DNA of 64,000 nucleotides from Hirundichthys speculiger (lineage: Eukaryota; Chordata; Actinopteri; Beloniformes; Exocoetidae), in contig JAGFBZ010000178.1 in the NCBI GenBank assembly GCA_018398805.1, forward strand, positions 1,275,001 through 1,339,000, read 5' to 3'. Position 1 is the stretch's first letter; every line of letters starts with the position of its first letter. Positions 1 through 12,878 of this stretch are shown piece by piece. The translations under genes were made by a program, and so were the position numbers. The notes beneath the pieces were generated by a model. That model was given only the letters and a program-made list of their open reading frames with translations, had not been told where the DNA came from and searched no databases.

Positions 1-314
1 TCAGTTCCTTAGATGCATTTTAATGTGTGTGCCAGGAATTTCTCTTTGATAAACTGGCATCTCTCCTGTGCAGCATGCGCCGGTGAAAAATTTGCTCCAA
101 TTTGCATACAGAGTCATTAGAATATTTTTTTCCCCTCCTTTGCATACAGGTTCATTAAAATGAGCAACTATTTGCATGAGAGTGTGATGTGCGGTGGGCT
201 GGTGTGTTGGAAAAAGTGTGCGAGAACACGGGAGCCCGTGCAGAGGCAGGGCCATATGTTTGTTAGTGTTTTTCCACGAGGGCTTTACATCTGTATTCAG
301 GTCTCTCATATTCA

Positions 315-348
<34 letters not shown>

Positions 349-1711
349 CACACACACAGAGGCCTGCAAAGGGAGAAATACTGGGGGACGAGGGGGAAAA
401 GGAGCGGTGAAGCGTGAATTATGGATTTTGAAGGATTTCCCATCGCTGCAGGACTGCGAGAGAGAGACGGAGAGAAGAGGTTAAGAGAGTTTGGGGGGGG
501 GGTACTAAGAGAAGGATGGTGCATGTGAGGAAGTGGAGAGAAAACAAACATCTGCACAGGTTGAATCTCATGAAATTAAATAAATAAATACCTGGAAGAG
601 GAAGTAGAGCCGTCATCTCTGTGGGCAGGAGCCCAGAAGTGACCCTGACCAGTCCAATACCTCCTCCTTTTCTTTCTTTCTTTTCTTTTTTTTTTTTTTT
701 TTTTACATTTTGACCTTCTTGAGTGGCCCCTCGTTTTTGACTCCTGTGTGAAACACAGCCCAGTCAGGTGGTGAATGCTTAACCATGTGTGGCCGCGGAT
801 CAAAACATTTTTTCTGGGGAAGCGCTTTCACACGAGCAGTAAAACTCTGGACGCCCCCCCCCACGCACACACGCACAAACACACCTGTTGGCGTTCACAC
901 GCGCACGAGCTGTTATCGGTTACAGATAAGATTTAGGGCCCTGTGGTAACTGCCAATCTGCATACATTCCACCTCTCCTCCTTCACTTTTTTCTCGGCCT
1001 CTTCCGGCTCCCAAACCGCCGACGCCAACGTGGACTCGGTCTCTCCCTGAACGGAGCGCCTGGCGATACGTCAGGGCGTCACAACGCGTATCACTAAGTC
1101 CCAGAAGGATCCTTCATGTTCTCCACAGGTGTACATGTATCAGGTGTCAGACGCTGCAGCTGTCTGTGTTTCCAGAAGGATCCAACGTGAAATGAGCCTT
1201 TAGGACAAATAAAGTAATAAATCCACCCTTCCATCTTTACCTGATTGTCCTTATTTAGGGTCATGAGGCTCTGCTGGACCTTACGTTGCTTGCTTTTGGT
1301 CAACTGATCTGAGTTACCAGCTGACAGGAGCCAAATGTGATATTTCAAACAGGGGATGCCAAAAGGTGATTGTAACGATGATTTGGTCCAACAGCGGTGC
1401 CCGTGAAAGGCTGAGCCTTTGGGGAGCAAAGATGTACTGAGGATCTCCACTTTATCAAGCATTGAGTGAGGAAATTCACTGAAATGTTGATGAAAATCGT
1501 CTCGAAGGACAGGGTGGCATGTTCGCGTGCCGCTGCTCTGCGGTGCACAAACCATTAAACGGTCCAAGGAATCTGGAGGGAGGGCAAATATGTAAGTCTA
1601 ACCTGGACGCCCATGATCTCTGATCCTTCAGCCGACGCTGCATCTGCAACCGTCATTCATCAATGCCTCATATAGCCACACGGACATGTGACACCTCGTC
1701 ACGCACTTCAA
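1..1711. other. Non-coding stretch with CA microsatellite and poly-T
   Basis: No gene is recognised here. It holds a (CA)n microsatellite at about 316-358, a short G run near 490-501 and a T-rich tract at 686-704. A 157-codon open frame on the minus strand (1094-1567) has no recognisable domain, and its composition looks like untranslated DNA. The stretch at about 905-975 contains WGATAR-like words (TTATCGG, AGATAAG) and could be regulatory, but this is only a guess. Confidence 0.5.
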
Positions 1712-2114
1712 TGTCATGCCAACGTCATGGAGCCTGGATTTGAGGGTCGTTCATTCCTCTGGTTTCGTTGAGTTCTGGTCTTGGTTTAACCGGTGCTCTT
1801 TTGCTTTTGGACTTGATTTTTTCTTTTGTTGCCTCGTTAGCTCATCTGTGAGAGTGTGTCTATCATCCAGTGTTTTCCTCCTTCCCTTGCCAGTTCGTTT
1901 GTCATGAATCTGATGCTTCCTCAGCTCCTGTTCTGTTACCACATGCTCTTGTGTTTTTTCCTGCCAGTGTTGAGTTTTGGTGGGGTTTTGGACCATCCTG
2001 CCATGGCAGAACCTTTTCTTTTTTCATTTTTTTGCTGAAATAAAGGTACATTACTGTTACTGTTCCTGCCTCTTTGTCTCCTGCATTTGGGTCCTCAACT
2101 CCCCAATCTTGACA
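1712..2114 (+). mobile_element. Probable solo LTR of a fish LTR retrotransposon
   Basis: The segment starts TGTCA and ends TGACA, the inverted TG...CA ends expected of an LTR. Near its 3' end it has a polyadenylation signal (AATAAA at about 2039), followed by a T-rich stretch and the phrase CTGCATTTGGGTCCTC. I associate that phrase with the U5 part of Gypsy-type LTRs in fish genomes. A long T-rich pyrimidine-biased body fits such LTRs. No internal retroelement coding sequence lies on either side, so it would be a solo LTR. I could not find a matching 4-6 bp target duplication (TTCAA on the left, CAATT on the right), so the exact ends are uncertain. Confidence 0.5.
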
Positions 2115-3059
2115 CAATTCACAAATACCACTGAGAGCAACACAAAAGAACCATTGCAGTTTTGACTCAGACGGTCCCCTTGGAAGCATGGAGTGTAAGT
2201 CTCTTTTACATTGTTCGAGAGTTACTCTTGTTGGGTCTCTTGCTGCTGATTTTTTTTTTTTTTTTTTTGCCTCATTGGTGACACTGAAGCTTTTGTCCTT
2301 ACATTAACCTCATCCCCAGACAGCATTGACATCTCTGGACTCGAAGGCATCTCGAAGGCAACCACCACACAATGGAAACGTGCATTGTGGTCAGTAATAT
2401 AGATTTGTGTTGGAAGAAGGAGGAACCACATGCTCTGGACCAAGAACTAGACAGATCATCCAGACAACAAGTCTTAAAGCCAGGCTCTGTGGTGGTATGT
2501 GGTCGTGTCTGTGTCTGATTGTGGCTTCTACAAACAGCCTCTTAATTAGGCAGAATTTAGTTTTCTATTTTTTTTTTCATCTTTCACAAAGTTCTCTTAT
2601 GAGACTCTTGACTCTTCAGATTAAATGATTAAGCCTGACGTAGGCCAAGAGGAGCAGGTTGTCGGCATGGAGAGTTATAAAAGGATGCAAAGAAATATTC
2701 TGTCAAAAAAACAGCAGTGATGCCTGGCAAGAAAAAGTGTATAAATACATTAATAAAAAACCTGCAAAAACTTGCAAAAACAGTTCCAGGCTTGACGTGT
2801 TTCGCTGAAGTATACGTGCGAATCTCTGGTGAAATCAGTTGCGGTTACCTCTGCTGAGGAGTTTGGCTCAGTTTGTGTTTGCTTGCAGATTACTCAAATG
2901 ATTACAAGCAGGTTTGCTTCTCATTCCCAGAAATTTTGATTATCACTTTTAAAGTTCCCGTTGGACATGTATAGTCAAGAACTGCTGTCATCTGTTTGTG
3001 TACCGATATGAAGTGAAAACATGAAGTAACAACCAGCTGCACCTTCAAAGGCTGCTGAT
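2115..3059. other. Non-coding stretch, no recognised feature
   Basis: It holds a T run at about 2251-2268 and A-rich segments near 2705-2790. No gene or clear transposon end was seen. Confidence 0.45.
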
Positions 3060-3395
3060 GTTTAGGGGTTGGCAGCGTAAGGCCCAGACGTCGCTCCTCA
3101 TCCTCCAGCTCTTCAGGGGGAACACAGAGGTGAAGCTCTCCAGCGTGTCCTGGGTTTCCCCTGAGGCCTCCGTGTGGTTGGACATGCCCAAACCACAGGA
3201 GGATTCCTAACCAAATGCCCAAACCACCTCAGCTGGCTCCTCTCGATGCGGTGCAGAAACAGTCCCTCCCAGATGCCAGAACCTCTCCTCCCATCTCTCA
3301 GGGAGGAAACTCGCGTCGGCCGCTTGTATCTGCGATCTCCTTCTTCCGTGTATCCACAGGTCGTGACCCCGGGCCAGGGTTAAGGTGCAAATCAA
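3060..3395 (-). mobile_element. Decayed LINE ORF2 C-terminal fragment (L2/Rex1-like)
   Basis: On the minus strand two overlapping frames read like the C-terminal end of the reverse-transcriptase polyprotein of fish jockey-superfamily LINEs. One frame contains RRSQIQAADASFLPERW, recalling the motif after the RT domain (RRSQIQAAEMSFLRR in the family). The other frame, closer to the 3' end, contains GHAGELHLCVPPEELEDEE, recalling the family's WERLGVPPEELEEV ending. The switch between frames near 3207-3222 shows frameshifts. No RT catalytic motif remains, so this is a short inactive 3' fragment. L2 and Rex1 are hard to separate from this piece alone. Confidence 0.7.
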
Positions 3396-5610
3396 CCTTT
3401 TGGCGCGACTCTCTCCTCACCAGAAGGGGCCCGGTACAACAGATGCTTTACCAATCCACTCGCCAGTTATCAGATCAGCCTGAGTTCGGCATGCTGATCC
3501 AATAATCCTTTAATAATTTATCAAGCACAGCAGCTCAATATTTCCCGCCCCCATCCTTCTCCCTCTTTGTCTCGGATTATTGCACAATCAGGATGTGGCG
3601 GCCAGCGCCATCAGGCTGAGCGCTGCAGCTCTGGTCCTCAGCTCTCGAGCTGATCCCACTTTGATGCCGTTCATTTATAATCATGTGGTATAAAATATCT
3701 AATCCTTTTGAATCTGCCAGACAAAAGGATCAGGTCATTAATAATGACCAGCTGACGTCAGGTTTTGGATGGTTGGACAGCGGCACGCCGGCACATGGAA
3801 GGTAAACCGGTTCTGCTGTGCACGGGTGCAAACTTGAAATGTTCACATCAGCCGTGCACATTCCTGCTGCCGTCACTGTACAGCGCCGCCGCACAGGAAA
3901 CGCTCGGAAAGTTTAAAAGGACAGATTCCTGAACCCTGCAATGACAACATCAGCTGGAGCTGCGCCACTTCTGCCGGTGCCATTAGCAACAAACATACGA
4001 TGTTTGTTCTGCTAACAAAGCTGAGCTGACAAAGCCCGTCACTGCTTTTCCACTACTGATCAAATGTCACGAAGAGCACACACACGAACACATGACTCCT
4101 GCCGTCTGTCCCATGAAATCACCACCCGGTAATGATGAAAATATGACTAAACTGCTCCTGTCAGCGGCTCCTCCACCTGTGTTTGGACGGCCAAAGCATT
4201 AGCAATAAACAAATACAGCATTCACAAAACACAAACAGACACAGGACGAGCCCACATTTCTCAACTTCCACTCTTTTAGCTGTTTCCTGTTGTGAAACCA
4301 ACACGTCACTCTCGGTTATGCTCGTGCTGCTCCAGCAATTTATTTAGCATTTCCTCTTATTCTTACTGACAAATGATCAGCGAAATGCTCTACGTATATG
4401 CCATAGTTTTACTGGGCCACATGTACTGATCTGCAGTGCCCCAGTATAAATTTCACCAGTAAAAAAAAAAAAAAAAGGAGTTTTAAGTCTACATAGCATA
4501 CGCAACAAAATGCACACACGGCCACTTATTATGGTAATTAATTGACATGTACAGAAAGAGGGAAGAGAGACAGATGCTGTCTAGCAGCCAAGTGACTAAA
4601 GGTATGTAAGGTTAGCCCATAACAACTTGTTGAATACTTTCTCATCATCATATCATATTTTCTTATTTTGATTTTGATTTGACTCAACTACTTCAGTAGA
4701 TGGATATCAGGAAGCTATTCCCTCGCAGCAGGGAGAAATGAGAGCGGTAAGCCCCTAGCTAGGCAACGTTAACCTGTGTTTATGGCATTAATGTTAACCT
4801 TAGCTATCTGTACATTAGCAGTACAGATAGTGACTTTTCTTAGAAGTAGCTAACGTAATAAAGGTGAAGAACCCATAGTGGTGATGAGTGAGTCAGACCC
4901 GAGAGGAATTTCAGTGAGTTAACTATTAGTGTGAAACAATGCGTTAACGGTGGCATCGTGCTGGTTCTGGTAGGTTCCTGGTGGAGGTTTTGGGGGTCAC
5001 CCCCACGTCTCCTCCTGGGCAGCGTTGCCAGGTGGGAAATGTAGGATTATCTTACCAGAGACTCAAAATTATCGTATTTTGAGGGAAATTATCGTACATC
5101 TGTCATAACCAAAATAACAAGCCCAATGATGCGCTGTAGTCAAATATAATCACTCTAGTGATAAATAGCATCCCACAGGCCCTCACAGCTTCGAGGTGTC
5201 AGTATGGAGTGAGTTAACGGGACCACATCAGCCCCAACTCACAGTTGCGTTAGACTAATGTGTCCCCCAAAAACAAATTAGAGGTGGGAACTAATGAGCC
5301 AAATTGTGAGGCCTGGAGGCGATTTTGGAGACTAATTTTTTCCCTACCTTTTTCTCTTCTGCTTAAACTGTTTAAATCTCGCTCGACTTCCTGATATGGT
5401 TCTGACTGTGAGCGTCTCGTAGGGCGGGTGCAGCTGACCATTCAGCCTATCACGCTCGTTGTTCTGAGACAAACGCTTGTATCTCACGCTCAGCAAAGCA
5501 CTGTATTGTATTGTTTATGGTGGATGAAGGAGGGGGTGGTGTGTCTGTGTTCTCGTGGTGTGTCTTTGGTCTTGGGGAAGATGGATTGGTGGGTGGAGTG
5601 GATGAAGCGG
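3396..5610. other. Non-coding stretch with poly-A and small hairpin
   Basis: No gene is recognised. There is a 16-A run at 4461-4476 and a perfect 10-bp inverted repeat at 4804-4813 and 4821-4830 with a 7-nt loop. The part at about 3560-3770 lacks obvious repeats and has homeodomain-like words (ATTTATAATC, TCATTAATAATGA); it could be a conserved non-coding element but cannot be judged without alignment. Around 5030-5100 a short motif, AATTATCGTA, is repeated and may come from an old dispersed repeat. Confidence 0.4.
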
Positions 5611-5614
5611 GTTT

Positions 5615-5701
5615 GTTTTTAATCTGTGAAGCACTTTGTGTTACAATTCTATTTGTATGAAAAGTGCCATATAAATAAAGTTTAATTGATTGATTGATTG
5701 A
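5615..5701 (+). repeat. LINE-type 3' tail with TTGA microsatellite end
   Basis: The phrase GTGAAGCACTTTGTGTTACA, then ATATAAATAAAG and a (TTGA)n end, matches the 3' terminus of a common fish non-LTR element family that finishes in a short GATT/TTGA repeat. Only the tail is present. Family assignment is from memory. Confidence 0.5.
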
Positions 5702-6303
5702 CCCCTGCGTCAATGATGACAGCTTGTGTTAGTTGACTAGATATTAATGTAGCCCAGGGATGCTGCCGTGGTTCAGTCTCAAACGGTCTACCTTCAGGTT
5801 TGCAAATGTGAGGCCAATTTTCCTTAATCAAGTCATGACCCAAATTTATAAACCAAATTTATTTTACAGAAAAAGTGCACAGTCGGTTTGCCTTTATGAT
5901 TGGCTAAAATAATCTCGTTTTGTCTCCAGAAAAATGACTCTGCTTTTGTTGCTCCAATTTGATTTATTTTTCAACTTTTTTTTTCATGCACACATCTGCA
6001 TCTCACTGAAAATGACCCACTTCTGGGTCACAAGAACCACTGGTCAACTGTATGAGAGGTATAGTAATATATATTTCAATGTCTGTCCAGACAAAGTGGT
6101 GCAGCAGAGAGCAAATAGAGGTGAAGAAGCAGATGGGTGTTGATGAGCAGCAGAGGTGAGTTGACTATCAACTATAAAAATGTCCCAATCTTGTTTTGTT
6201 TTTACATTGGGAAAAAAAAAAAAAAAACAAGAAGTAGAGGTGCTTTATTCTTTGTTTTACTTTTAAAAATGTTTGATTTGCACATGTGAAAAGTGGTTTG
6301 CAC
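5702..6303. other. Non-coding stretch, no recognised feature
   Basis: AT-rich DNA with a poly-A run at about 6211-6227. No gene or transposon end was recognised. Confidence 0.4.
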
Positions 6304-6415
6304 TAGGGCTGTCAGTCGATTAAAATTTTTAAATCGCGATTAATCGAAAGAATTTCATAATTAACTCGTGATTAATCGCGATTTATCGCACAAAATATTT
6401 TTCTAATGTTCTGTT
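6304..6415 (+). mobile_element. hAT-type left terminus (fragment)
   Basis: TAGGGCTGTCAGTCGATTAA followed by repeated AATCGCGATTAATCG words is the typical left end of a non-autonomous fish hAT element; compare the full element at 52224-53366, which starts TAGGGCTGGGCAA. No matching right end is visible, so this is a fragment. A (CCAT)n tail from another repeat follows at once. Confidence 0.55.
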
Positions 6416-6455
6416 TATCCATCCATCCATCCATCATCTATACTCGATTTGTCCT
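6416..6455 (-). repeat. Fragment of L2-like LINE tail, (ATCC)n
   Basis: The words TCCATCCATCCATCCATCAT and CTATACTCG are the start, on this strand, of the reversed 3' tail that is seen in full at 42684-43017. Only the first about 40 bp are present. Confidence 0.45.
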
Positions 6456-9400
6456 GCTTTATTTATTTATTTATTTTTTTAAAGCCTTTAGTTTGAAAAC
6501 CAGAAGTCCACCAATGCTGCTGTACTTTTTTCATCAGCTTCTTAGTGTATTTTGTCGGGCTGCTGCTTGACCGCAGTAACTTGCTGACGGTCCCTAAGCT
6601 CCCCTAAAAATATATATATATTTTATATATAAATAAGTGCAATAATCTTTTTTTTGCATGCATGATCTGTGCCCCAGCTGTGCCCCAGTACAGTCTCAAG
6701 TCCAGTGACTCCCTTGGTATTATACTGCAACAGTTTCAAGAGAAAACCTTTCCTTTAGTAGGAATGTGTTCTGGAAAGAGCCAGAGCTGCACTCAGCTGG
6801 AACGTGGAACAACAGGACAATTCTCCTCGTGCATGTCCACAATGAACCTTTTTTAGACTCCCGACGTCTGAAAGCCTTTGGGAAACACTGAACCTGCGAG
6901 AGGTTCTGACAGCCGGTGCGATTCATTGTGGCGCCATAAAGAAGACAAACTCTTTAAATGGTGGAAAAGTACGTAGCTGAATTTTGAGGCTGGATGTTTG
7001 CCAGGCTGAAAAAAAATTAAAAAAAAAAGAAAATGTTGTCTCAAAATGAAACAGTGGGAATGCGTCTGTAGTTTGACTCACGTGAAACACCAGTGCTGGT
7101 GCTGTGATGGACCGGGCAACCTGTTCCAGGGTGGGAATAATGCAGAAGTGAAGATATCGTGTTAATTTCGAACCACCTACTTTTAATCTCTGGTACCTTT
7201 CCTGCAGGTCTGCGTCCAGCAAAAAGCACCGTAATTCAGTGAAGAACCGCCAGCAGAGGTTGCACCTGGAAACGAGCAGATTTCCGACCGGAGCTTTGCC
7301 TGTGAACGGAGCTACTGGCTCGCCAACGTTCCAGACACACGTTTCCTACATACCAACGCATCATCACCACTTCCTGTCAACGACCTCAAACCCAAGAGTT
7401 TGATCCCAGACTGTATTCAGAAAACGAAAGAGGACATCACAGCTGTATTCGATCAGTATTCTGCAGAATACCTGCTATCGTGTAACGTAATGGATCAGGT
7501 CGTCTTTTAGTCACTCACCGTCAATATATCTGATCTTATGTACATGTTCCTGTCCATCGCTGTGGGACAGGGGCCCAACTACAGACACCCCAGCCACACT
7601 GGAGCCTGTCCCGCAGGCAGGCCGGCCCCGTAGCACATCTGGGGCCTCCCAATCCTGACACTTCAAATGGAGATGGATACAAGTCACATGTCATTCGCTG
7701 GCTCTTGCGAACTGACCACGTCTTTTCTAAAGCTGTGCGTGCAGATCCACCTTTGGTGTTGCGTCTGCAGTTTCATGAAAGGAAACCACTCTGAGGAAGC
7801 AACTAAAAATATTCCACAGGATGAACAGTCTTGTTATATTTGGTGTATATCATCCGGGCTGCGTAATGCAGAGGGTAATGTGTGCGTGTTATCACCCAGC
7901 CGGTCTTGAGTCTTTATTTTTTGATCTCATGACTTGGCGGCCGGGTTAAAACACCAGCTGAGCAGATCAAAACAAGAAGTCAGAATACAGGAGAGAAAAA
8001 AAGAGCAGGACAGGAAGACTGCAAAGTTGTCCTTTGGATTTTTTTTAACCAGTACACCCCAGCCCAAGTGTTCTCCCAACAGCAACATTTGGACATGATT
8101 TAAATAGGCAACTGCACATGCATTTTAGGATTATTTGTTGTATCTTATGGGCCCCTGTGTAAAAGCCTGTTATCATTTCGTGGTTGGGTTGCCACTGAGC
8201 ACCTGCCTTTAATGTGTGTGTGTGCTTAGTGGGTATTAAATTGTGGGTGTGCCGCTGAAGCAGGCCAGGACCTCGGACGTGGAGTTGAAACGTTTCTTTT
8301 CTGTCTTATCTAGTCTGTTGCCTCTTGCAGAGGAATGCTGTTGCAGCAAATCCACAGGTTACTGAGTTAAATTTCAGATGTGTTATTGTGCTGCGACGGT
8401 GCTGAAACGCTCCGCGGTTCTGATAACCTTGACTTCTGAGCTTTGCAAACACACAACAAAACAACAACACATGCGACTACAGCGCATGCAGCAGAGCTGC
8501 TGCTGCAGTGGGTGTGCATGTGTGGTAAAGGGCAAAGCATGCATGCAAAAAAAAAAAGTTCAATCCAATCAATCCAATATAAGAAAGGTATAAGATGATG
8601 GTTTTAGTTGGTTTAACCTGAGCAGGTGAGGCAGACAGATTCACTTATATACGGGTCCCTTCGAGGCTCGAGTGCAGTACGAGCGTTTGTTTGTGCTTCA
8701 TAACTGTGCAGCCCCGGTAAAAGCCAGCTAATATCCTGCACTAGGACCAGAAAACGTCGGCAGCCAGGAAATGAAAAGGGCTCACAATTTTGACTCCATA
8801 CTTGCCTGTAATTGAGGTCGCATCAGTGACACTGAGCTTTTTTTTATTTTTTGCATGAGGTGCACTGAAGTGAACTGATGCGTATTTCTCGCCAGCGAGA
8901 GACCGGGGCATAAAAGTGCTAGATTCTGTAACTGCAACTCGCTGCATTCGCACCCGTGCAAAACGCACGCAGGGCCGTCGCAGGCGCGACCCAGACGCCT
9001 CACCAGCCGCCTGCGGTTCAAGCTCAGGACCTCCTGGAACAGCACTGACTTTCAGGTTGAAGTCTTTCTGCAGATCCAGCAGCGCACCAAGCTGCTCCCC
9101 CGTGAAGCGCTCTGGAAAAGCAAACACAAAAAAGAACTCTGTCCTCTAAAGAAAAAAAACCACAGCTGGCCAGCTTTCTCTCACATCCAAAAACTTTCGA
9201 TAAGGACCAGCACATCGACTTGATACTTGCAGCACAGTTGACTCCAGAGGATCTTTCCTGGATAGATCACGGTCTTTTGAGACTCCAGTGATGTCTCAGA
9301 GGAAAACTTCAGCAAGGTAACTCAAAAAGACACAGCATATTATGACGACATTAATTCTGAAAGCTTTGAGTGTCAGATGTCTGAGCTCTTATAGTGGCTT

Positions 9401-9911
9401 ATTTCAAGTAAATCCATACAATCTGTAGTATTGAAGCACTGTCAGTTACAAACAGGACCAAACAAAACAAATCCCTTCAAAACCTGAATGCACATACGGC
9501 AGTGGGACAGATGGCTCCCAATATGACACACCTGTGTTTTACCGCTCTTTCTTTCCTCCGTCATGCACCAACAGTCCGAGACGATTCCTGTTCTCATTCC
9601 TGCTTTCAGAGGACGTTGCTCGTTGTGCGTCTGTATCAGAACAGTCGGTGGAGCGAGCAGAATGAGAGCAGAGATTAAACACAGGTCCGGATGGAGTGGA
9701 CTTGAGGCAGCAGCATCGACCGGCACCAAGCGGACCGGATCGACTGCAGCCTCCATGTGGATGTGACCGAGCTCCTCCGCACACAGAGACGGGTGTGTGG
9801 AGAAGAATAATATTCACGTCTCCACGGATGCACTGCAAACTCGGCCAGACGTGACGTCTCCAAAGCACGGAGAAGAGTCCGTAAAGTGCACATGCGTGCC
9901 TGCGTGTGCGC
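6456..9911. other. Non-coding stretch, no recognised feature
   Basis: Short open frames on both strands (for example 8741-9127 minus, 128 codons) overlap each other and have no recognisable domain. There are small homopolymer runs (poly-A near 7015-7030 and 8548-8559) and a TA-rich tract near 6608-6632. No gene, RNA gene or transposon terminus could be supported. Confidence 0.4.
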
Positions 9912-11088
9912 TAGGGATGGAACGGTTACCGGTATTACGGTAAAGCGCGGTAAAATTTTACGCGATAACGATAACCGTTTAAGTTTGACTTCATCTCATT
10001 ATCATGGTCGATTACTAGGATATGTAATATCAGCCTCATTCAAGTCTGCGAGCGACTCGCGACTGTGTCTCACGTGAATATGTAGCCTGTAACATCGGTA
10101 TCGTAACGTAATAATGGCGGAATGTGGTGATAGCATGCAGGACATTTACCAACCCACTAAAAGGAAGACATCCAAGGTCTGGGCATATTTTTTTTTAAAT
10201 TTTTTTAAGAATGCAGAGGGACAAATGGTGGAGGACAATTATCCTGTCTGCAGAGCACTTGTTTACATTTTATTGTAATTTGTACAAGCAACTTGAAGGA
10301 GCTAAGCTAATGCTTCAAGTTACTCAGATGTTTGACCAAGAGTAACCTGGTCGACGCTCTTCGCTAACTCGCATTTCATAAACGTTACCGTTGCATGTTG
10401 ATAGAAAAAGGACTGGAACAATGTTCTTCTGATGCAGCTAAAATATTAATTTATTCCATTAACTGATCTGAAAACAATAACCCCAGCAGTTAGCGCCACA
10501 GTGGTCAAAAACCTTTTGCCCTTCCGGGTCAAACAGCTAACCAATAACAGGCAGCTACCTTTATACCTGACCCTCAGGTAACAACACAGCGACACCCACA
10601 GACACACAGAGTAACTACAATTCATAACAACATATTTGGCTCCTTTACAACTGTTTCTTTATTTGCACATTTATACGTATTTAAGGTTCAGCTTAAAGTC
10701 CAAAGTTTATTTCACTTGAACTTGCACTATAATTTTTGTTCCTGATAATTGTTTGCATGTTTTGATCTACTATGGTTGTTAAAGTGTTTATTTAAATTTG
10801 CACCAGATAAATAAGCTTTGTTCCTGTTATTTATTCTGTTCATTTAAAATAAAACCTCTTTCTGTGCCAGTTGTTTGCCCTTTTAATGTGAAAGTTTCAT
10901 TCTGATAACATTTTTGCTTCTGATGTTTTAATATGACAAGAAAATCACAAGATTTTGTGAAATTATTTAAATGTATGTGTTTTTTGGACTTTTGCACAGC
11001 AATTAAGAAAACCGAGATAATATCGTAAATAGCAATAATTTGTTAACTATAATCGAGATATCAAATTTTCCATATCGTTACATCCCTA
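9912..11088 (+). mobile_element. hAT transposon, internally deleted
   Basis: The element starts TAGGGATGGAACGGTTACCG and ends with the reverse complement of TAGGGATGTAACGATATGG, giving a terminal inverted repeat of about 12 bp. It is flanked by an 8-bp target duplication, GTGTGCGC on the left (9904-9911) and GTGTGCGT on the right (11089-11096), one mismatch apart. An 8-bp duplication with TAGGG ends is diagnostic of the hAT superfamily. At 1.18 kb it is far too short for a full transposase. Only the N-terminal BED finger remains, followed by an AT-rich stretch with an AATAAA-like site near 10850 that may be the original 3' untranslated region. It cannot be autonomous. Confidence 0.85.
10114..10278 (+). 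pseudogene. hAT transposase N-terminal BED-finger remnant
   Basis: A 54-codon frame begins with an ATG about 200 bp inside the hAT terminus. It reads KRKTSKVWAYF, then KNAEGQMVEDNYPVCRAL, the first half of a BED zinc finger: conserved SK-x-W-x-x-F, then the first zinc-binding cysteine. The second cysteine and the two histidines are missing, and the frame stops after a run of unrelated residues. The BED finger of hAT transposases binds the transposon ends; this remnant could not fold around zinc. The break after the first cysteine marks the start of the internal deletion that removed the rest of the transposase. Confidence 0.65.
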
Positions 11089-11096
11089 GTGTGCGT

Positions 11097-12870
11097 ATGA
11101 AGGGGGAGACGAGGAGGCGTGTGAGTGGCGTTCAGCGTCTCTCTGTCGAGAGTTTCTGGGAAAAACAGCAGTTCTCACAGCTGGAGAAAACATCGGACAG
11201 GTGTGTTTGATTCACATGTGTCCCTCCTCTCTGAGCGGTTTAGCTTTCTCTCTGGACCAACACGTCGTCCAAAGAGCTGGAGCCACATGACGCTTCTGGC
11301 TGGAGTCCACACTGGCTGATATGCACCTCATGTGTTATCTCAATTGATCCGATGTGATGAGGGCTTTATCTCAGAGCCGGACCACACCTTGTCACCGTGT
11401 TGTCAACATATTTGCTGACCGCAGCGGAGACGCAGAAGTCCCAGCATTAGAGCACATGCCTGATAAAACCTTAATCTGATACCCTTCATTGATTATGGCA
11501 GGAAATGTCATTATCACACTGAACGCTCCTCAGGGAGGTCAGAGAGCAACGCTTACACTCATACGGGGTCAGTGCAAAAAATGAATGGAGGAAAAAGCTA
11601 TTTTTGATTGTGCAACTGAACTAAACATGTGCCAGAGTTTGTTTAGTACAGCTCTATATGTTCTTTAACGCTCCCACTCTGTCATCTTCCTGTCAGGGGT
11701 GTTTAATCTGTTGTGACACAACTCTTCTTTATCTGTCATGCTTACTCACTCACCGTTACAACAGATGCTCAGGAATTTCCTGTGCGGTCAACAGAAAACT
11801 GATAAATTGGACTTTTTTTGCTCAATGCTAAAATGGGATAGTTTTTATAATACAGTTTATAGTAAAAAAGTATCGTGTGCTACTCTATCATGTTTTTGCA
11901 GCGTATAAATTCTGTTTTTCAAGAGTAACGAGCGCACCTTCCATGAGCCGTGCCTCTTTTTAAGCTGGTTTTACAGCTTTGTGTACTCACTTTCGAGGTG
12001 TAGCAAATACTTTGTGATGTGAATCTTGGTGGTGATAAAGAAGAACAAGCCGGATAATCTACTATGATCTCGGCCTATTGTGTCACAGTACATCTGAAGT
12101 GACAGTCATGTTGGCATTTTTCAAGTGGTAGTCAGTCCAGATATAATATAACTACCCCCAGAGTTTTTTTCTTTCTGGGTAGGTTCCAATTAAAAACATT
12201 GAAGTTTTGAAGTTGTCATAACCTTGCACAGCAGGCAACCTTGCTTTCGGTGTGCATTTTAAAGTTGCTCAATAAAAACAGCTGATGGAAATGACAAAAT
12301 CTGAGCAAGAAAAATAATATTGACAAAAGATTTTAACACCCACTTGAGGACTCGGGTAAGGAACATGTTACTCAACATGATTAACCAAACTAAGCATCTG
12401 CATTTTCTAGTTCTGCAGAAAACAAACAAACAAACAAACAAAAAGATTGATTGGCATTATATTTATTTCCACTAGCAGGGGTTTTAGGGTAAAACTCGGA
12501 GCCTGTAATTTTAACAGGGCCGACCTCCTGAGTCCTTTCAGTCTCGGTAACACGTGAACTACCATTACAACCCACATGGTGGCGGTAGCGCGCCGCTTTC
12601 GTTGTTTGTCAACCGCCAAAAAAAAAGAAAGGAAGAAGACGTCGGCAAAAAAAATGAAGAAATTAAAAGAAGAAAAACAAACTAAAATGACACGAACAAT
12701 GTTGGACTCGCCAAAGACGATTGTGGCACTTCAGTTTCTGGCTCGCATGAGCCATAATGGTGCCGCTGAATGAGAAAAGACTTAATCAGCTAGTCAACAG
12801 CAATGATGACAGCTAGCCATTGGCTCTGCCCATCGAAAGGCCACACCCCTAATCATACATAAATTAGTTA
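11097..12870. other. Non-coding stretch, no recognised feature
   Basis: It holds a (CAAA)n-like tract at about 12420-12440 and an A-rich stretch at 12617-12680 that follows the words CACATGGTGGCGGTAGCGC and may be the end of an old retroposed repeat. No gene is seen. Confidence 0.4.
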
Positions 12871-12878
12871 CTGTATAT

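Noticed and set aside
314..358. CRISPR or other spacer-repeat array
   Set aside because: It is a plain CA microsatellite. No regularly spaced repeats with unique spacers occur anywhere in the window, and the DNA is eukaryotic.
1094..1567. 157-codon open frame on the minus strand
   Set aside because: No recognisable domain or splice context, and composition like untranslated DNA. A frame of this length is not surprising in 64 kb.
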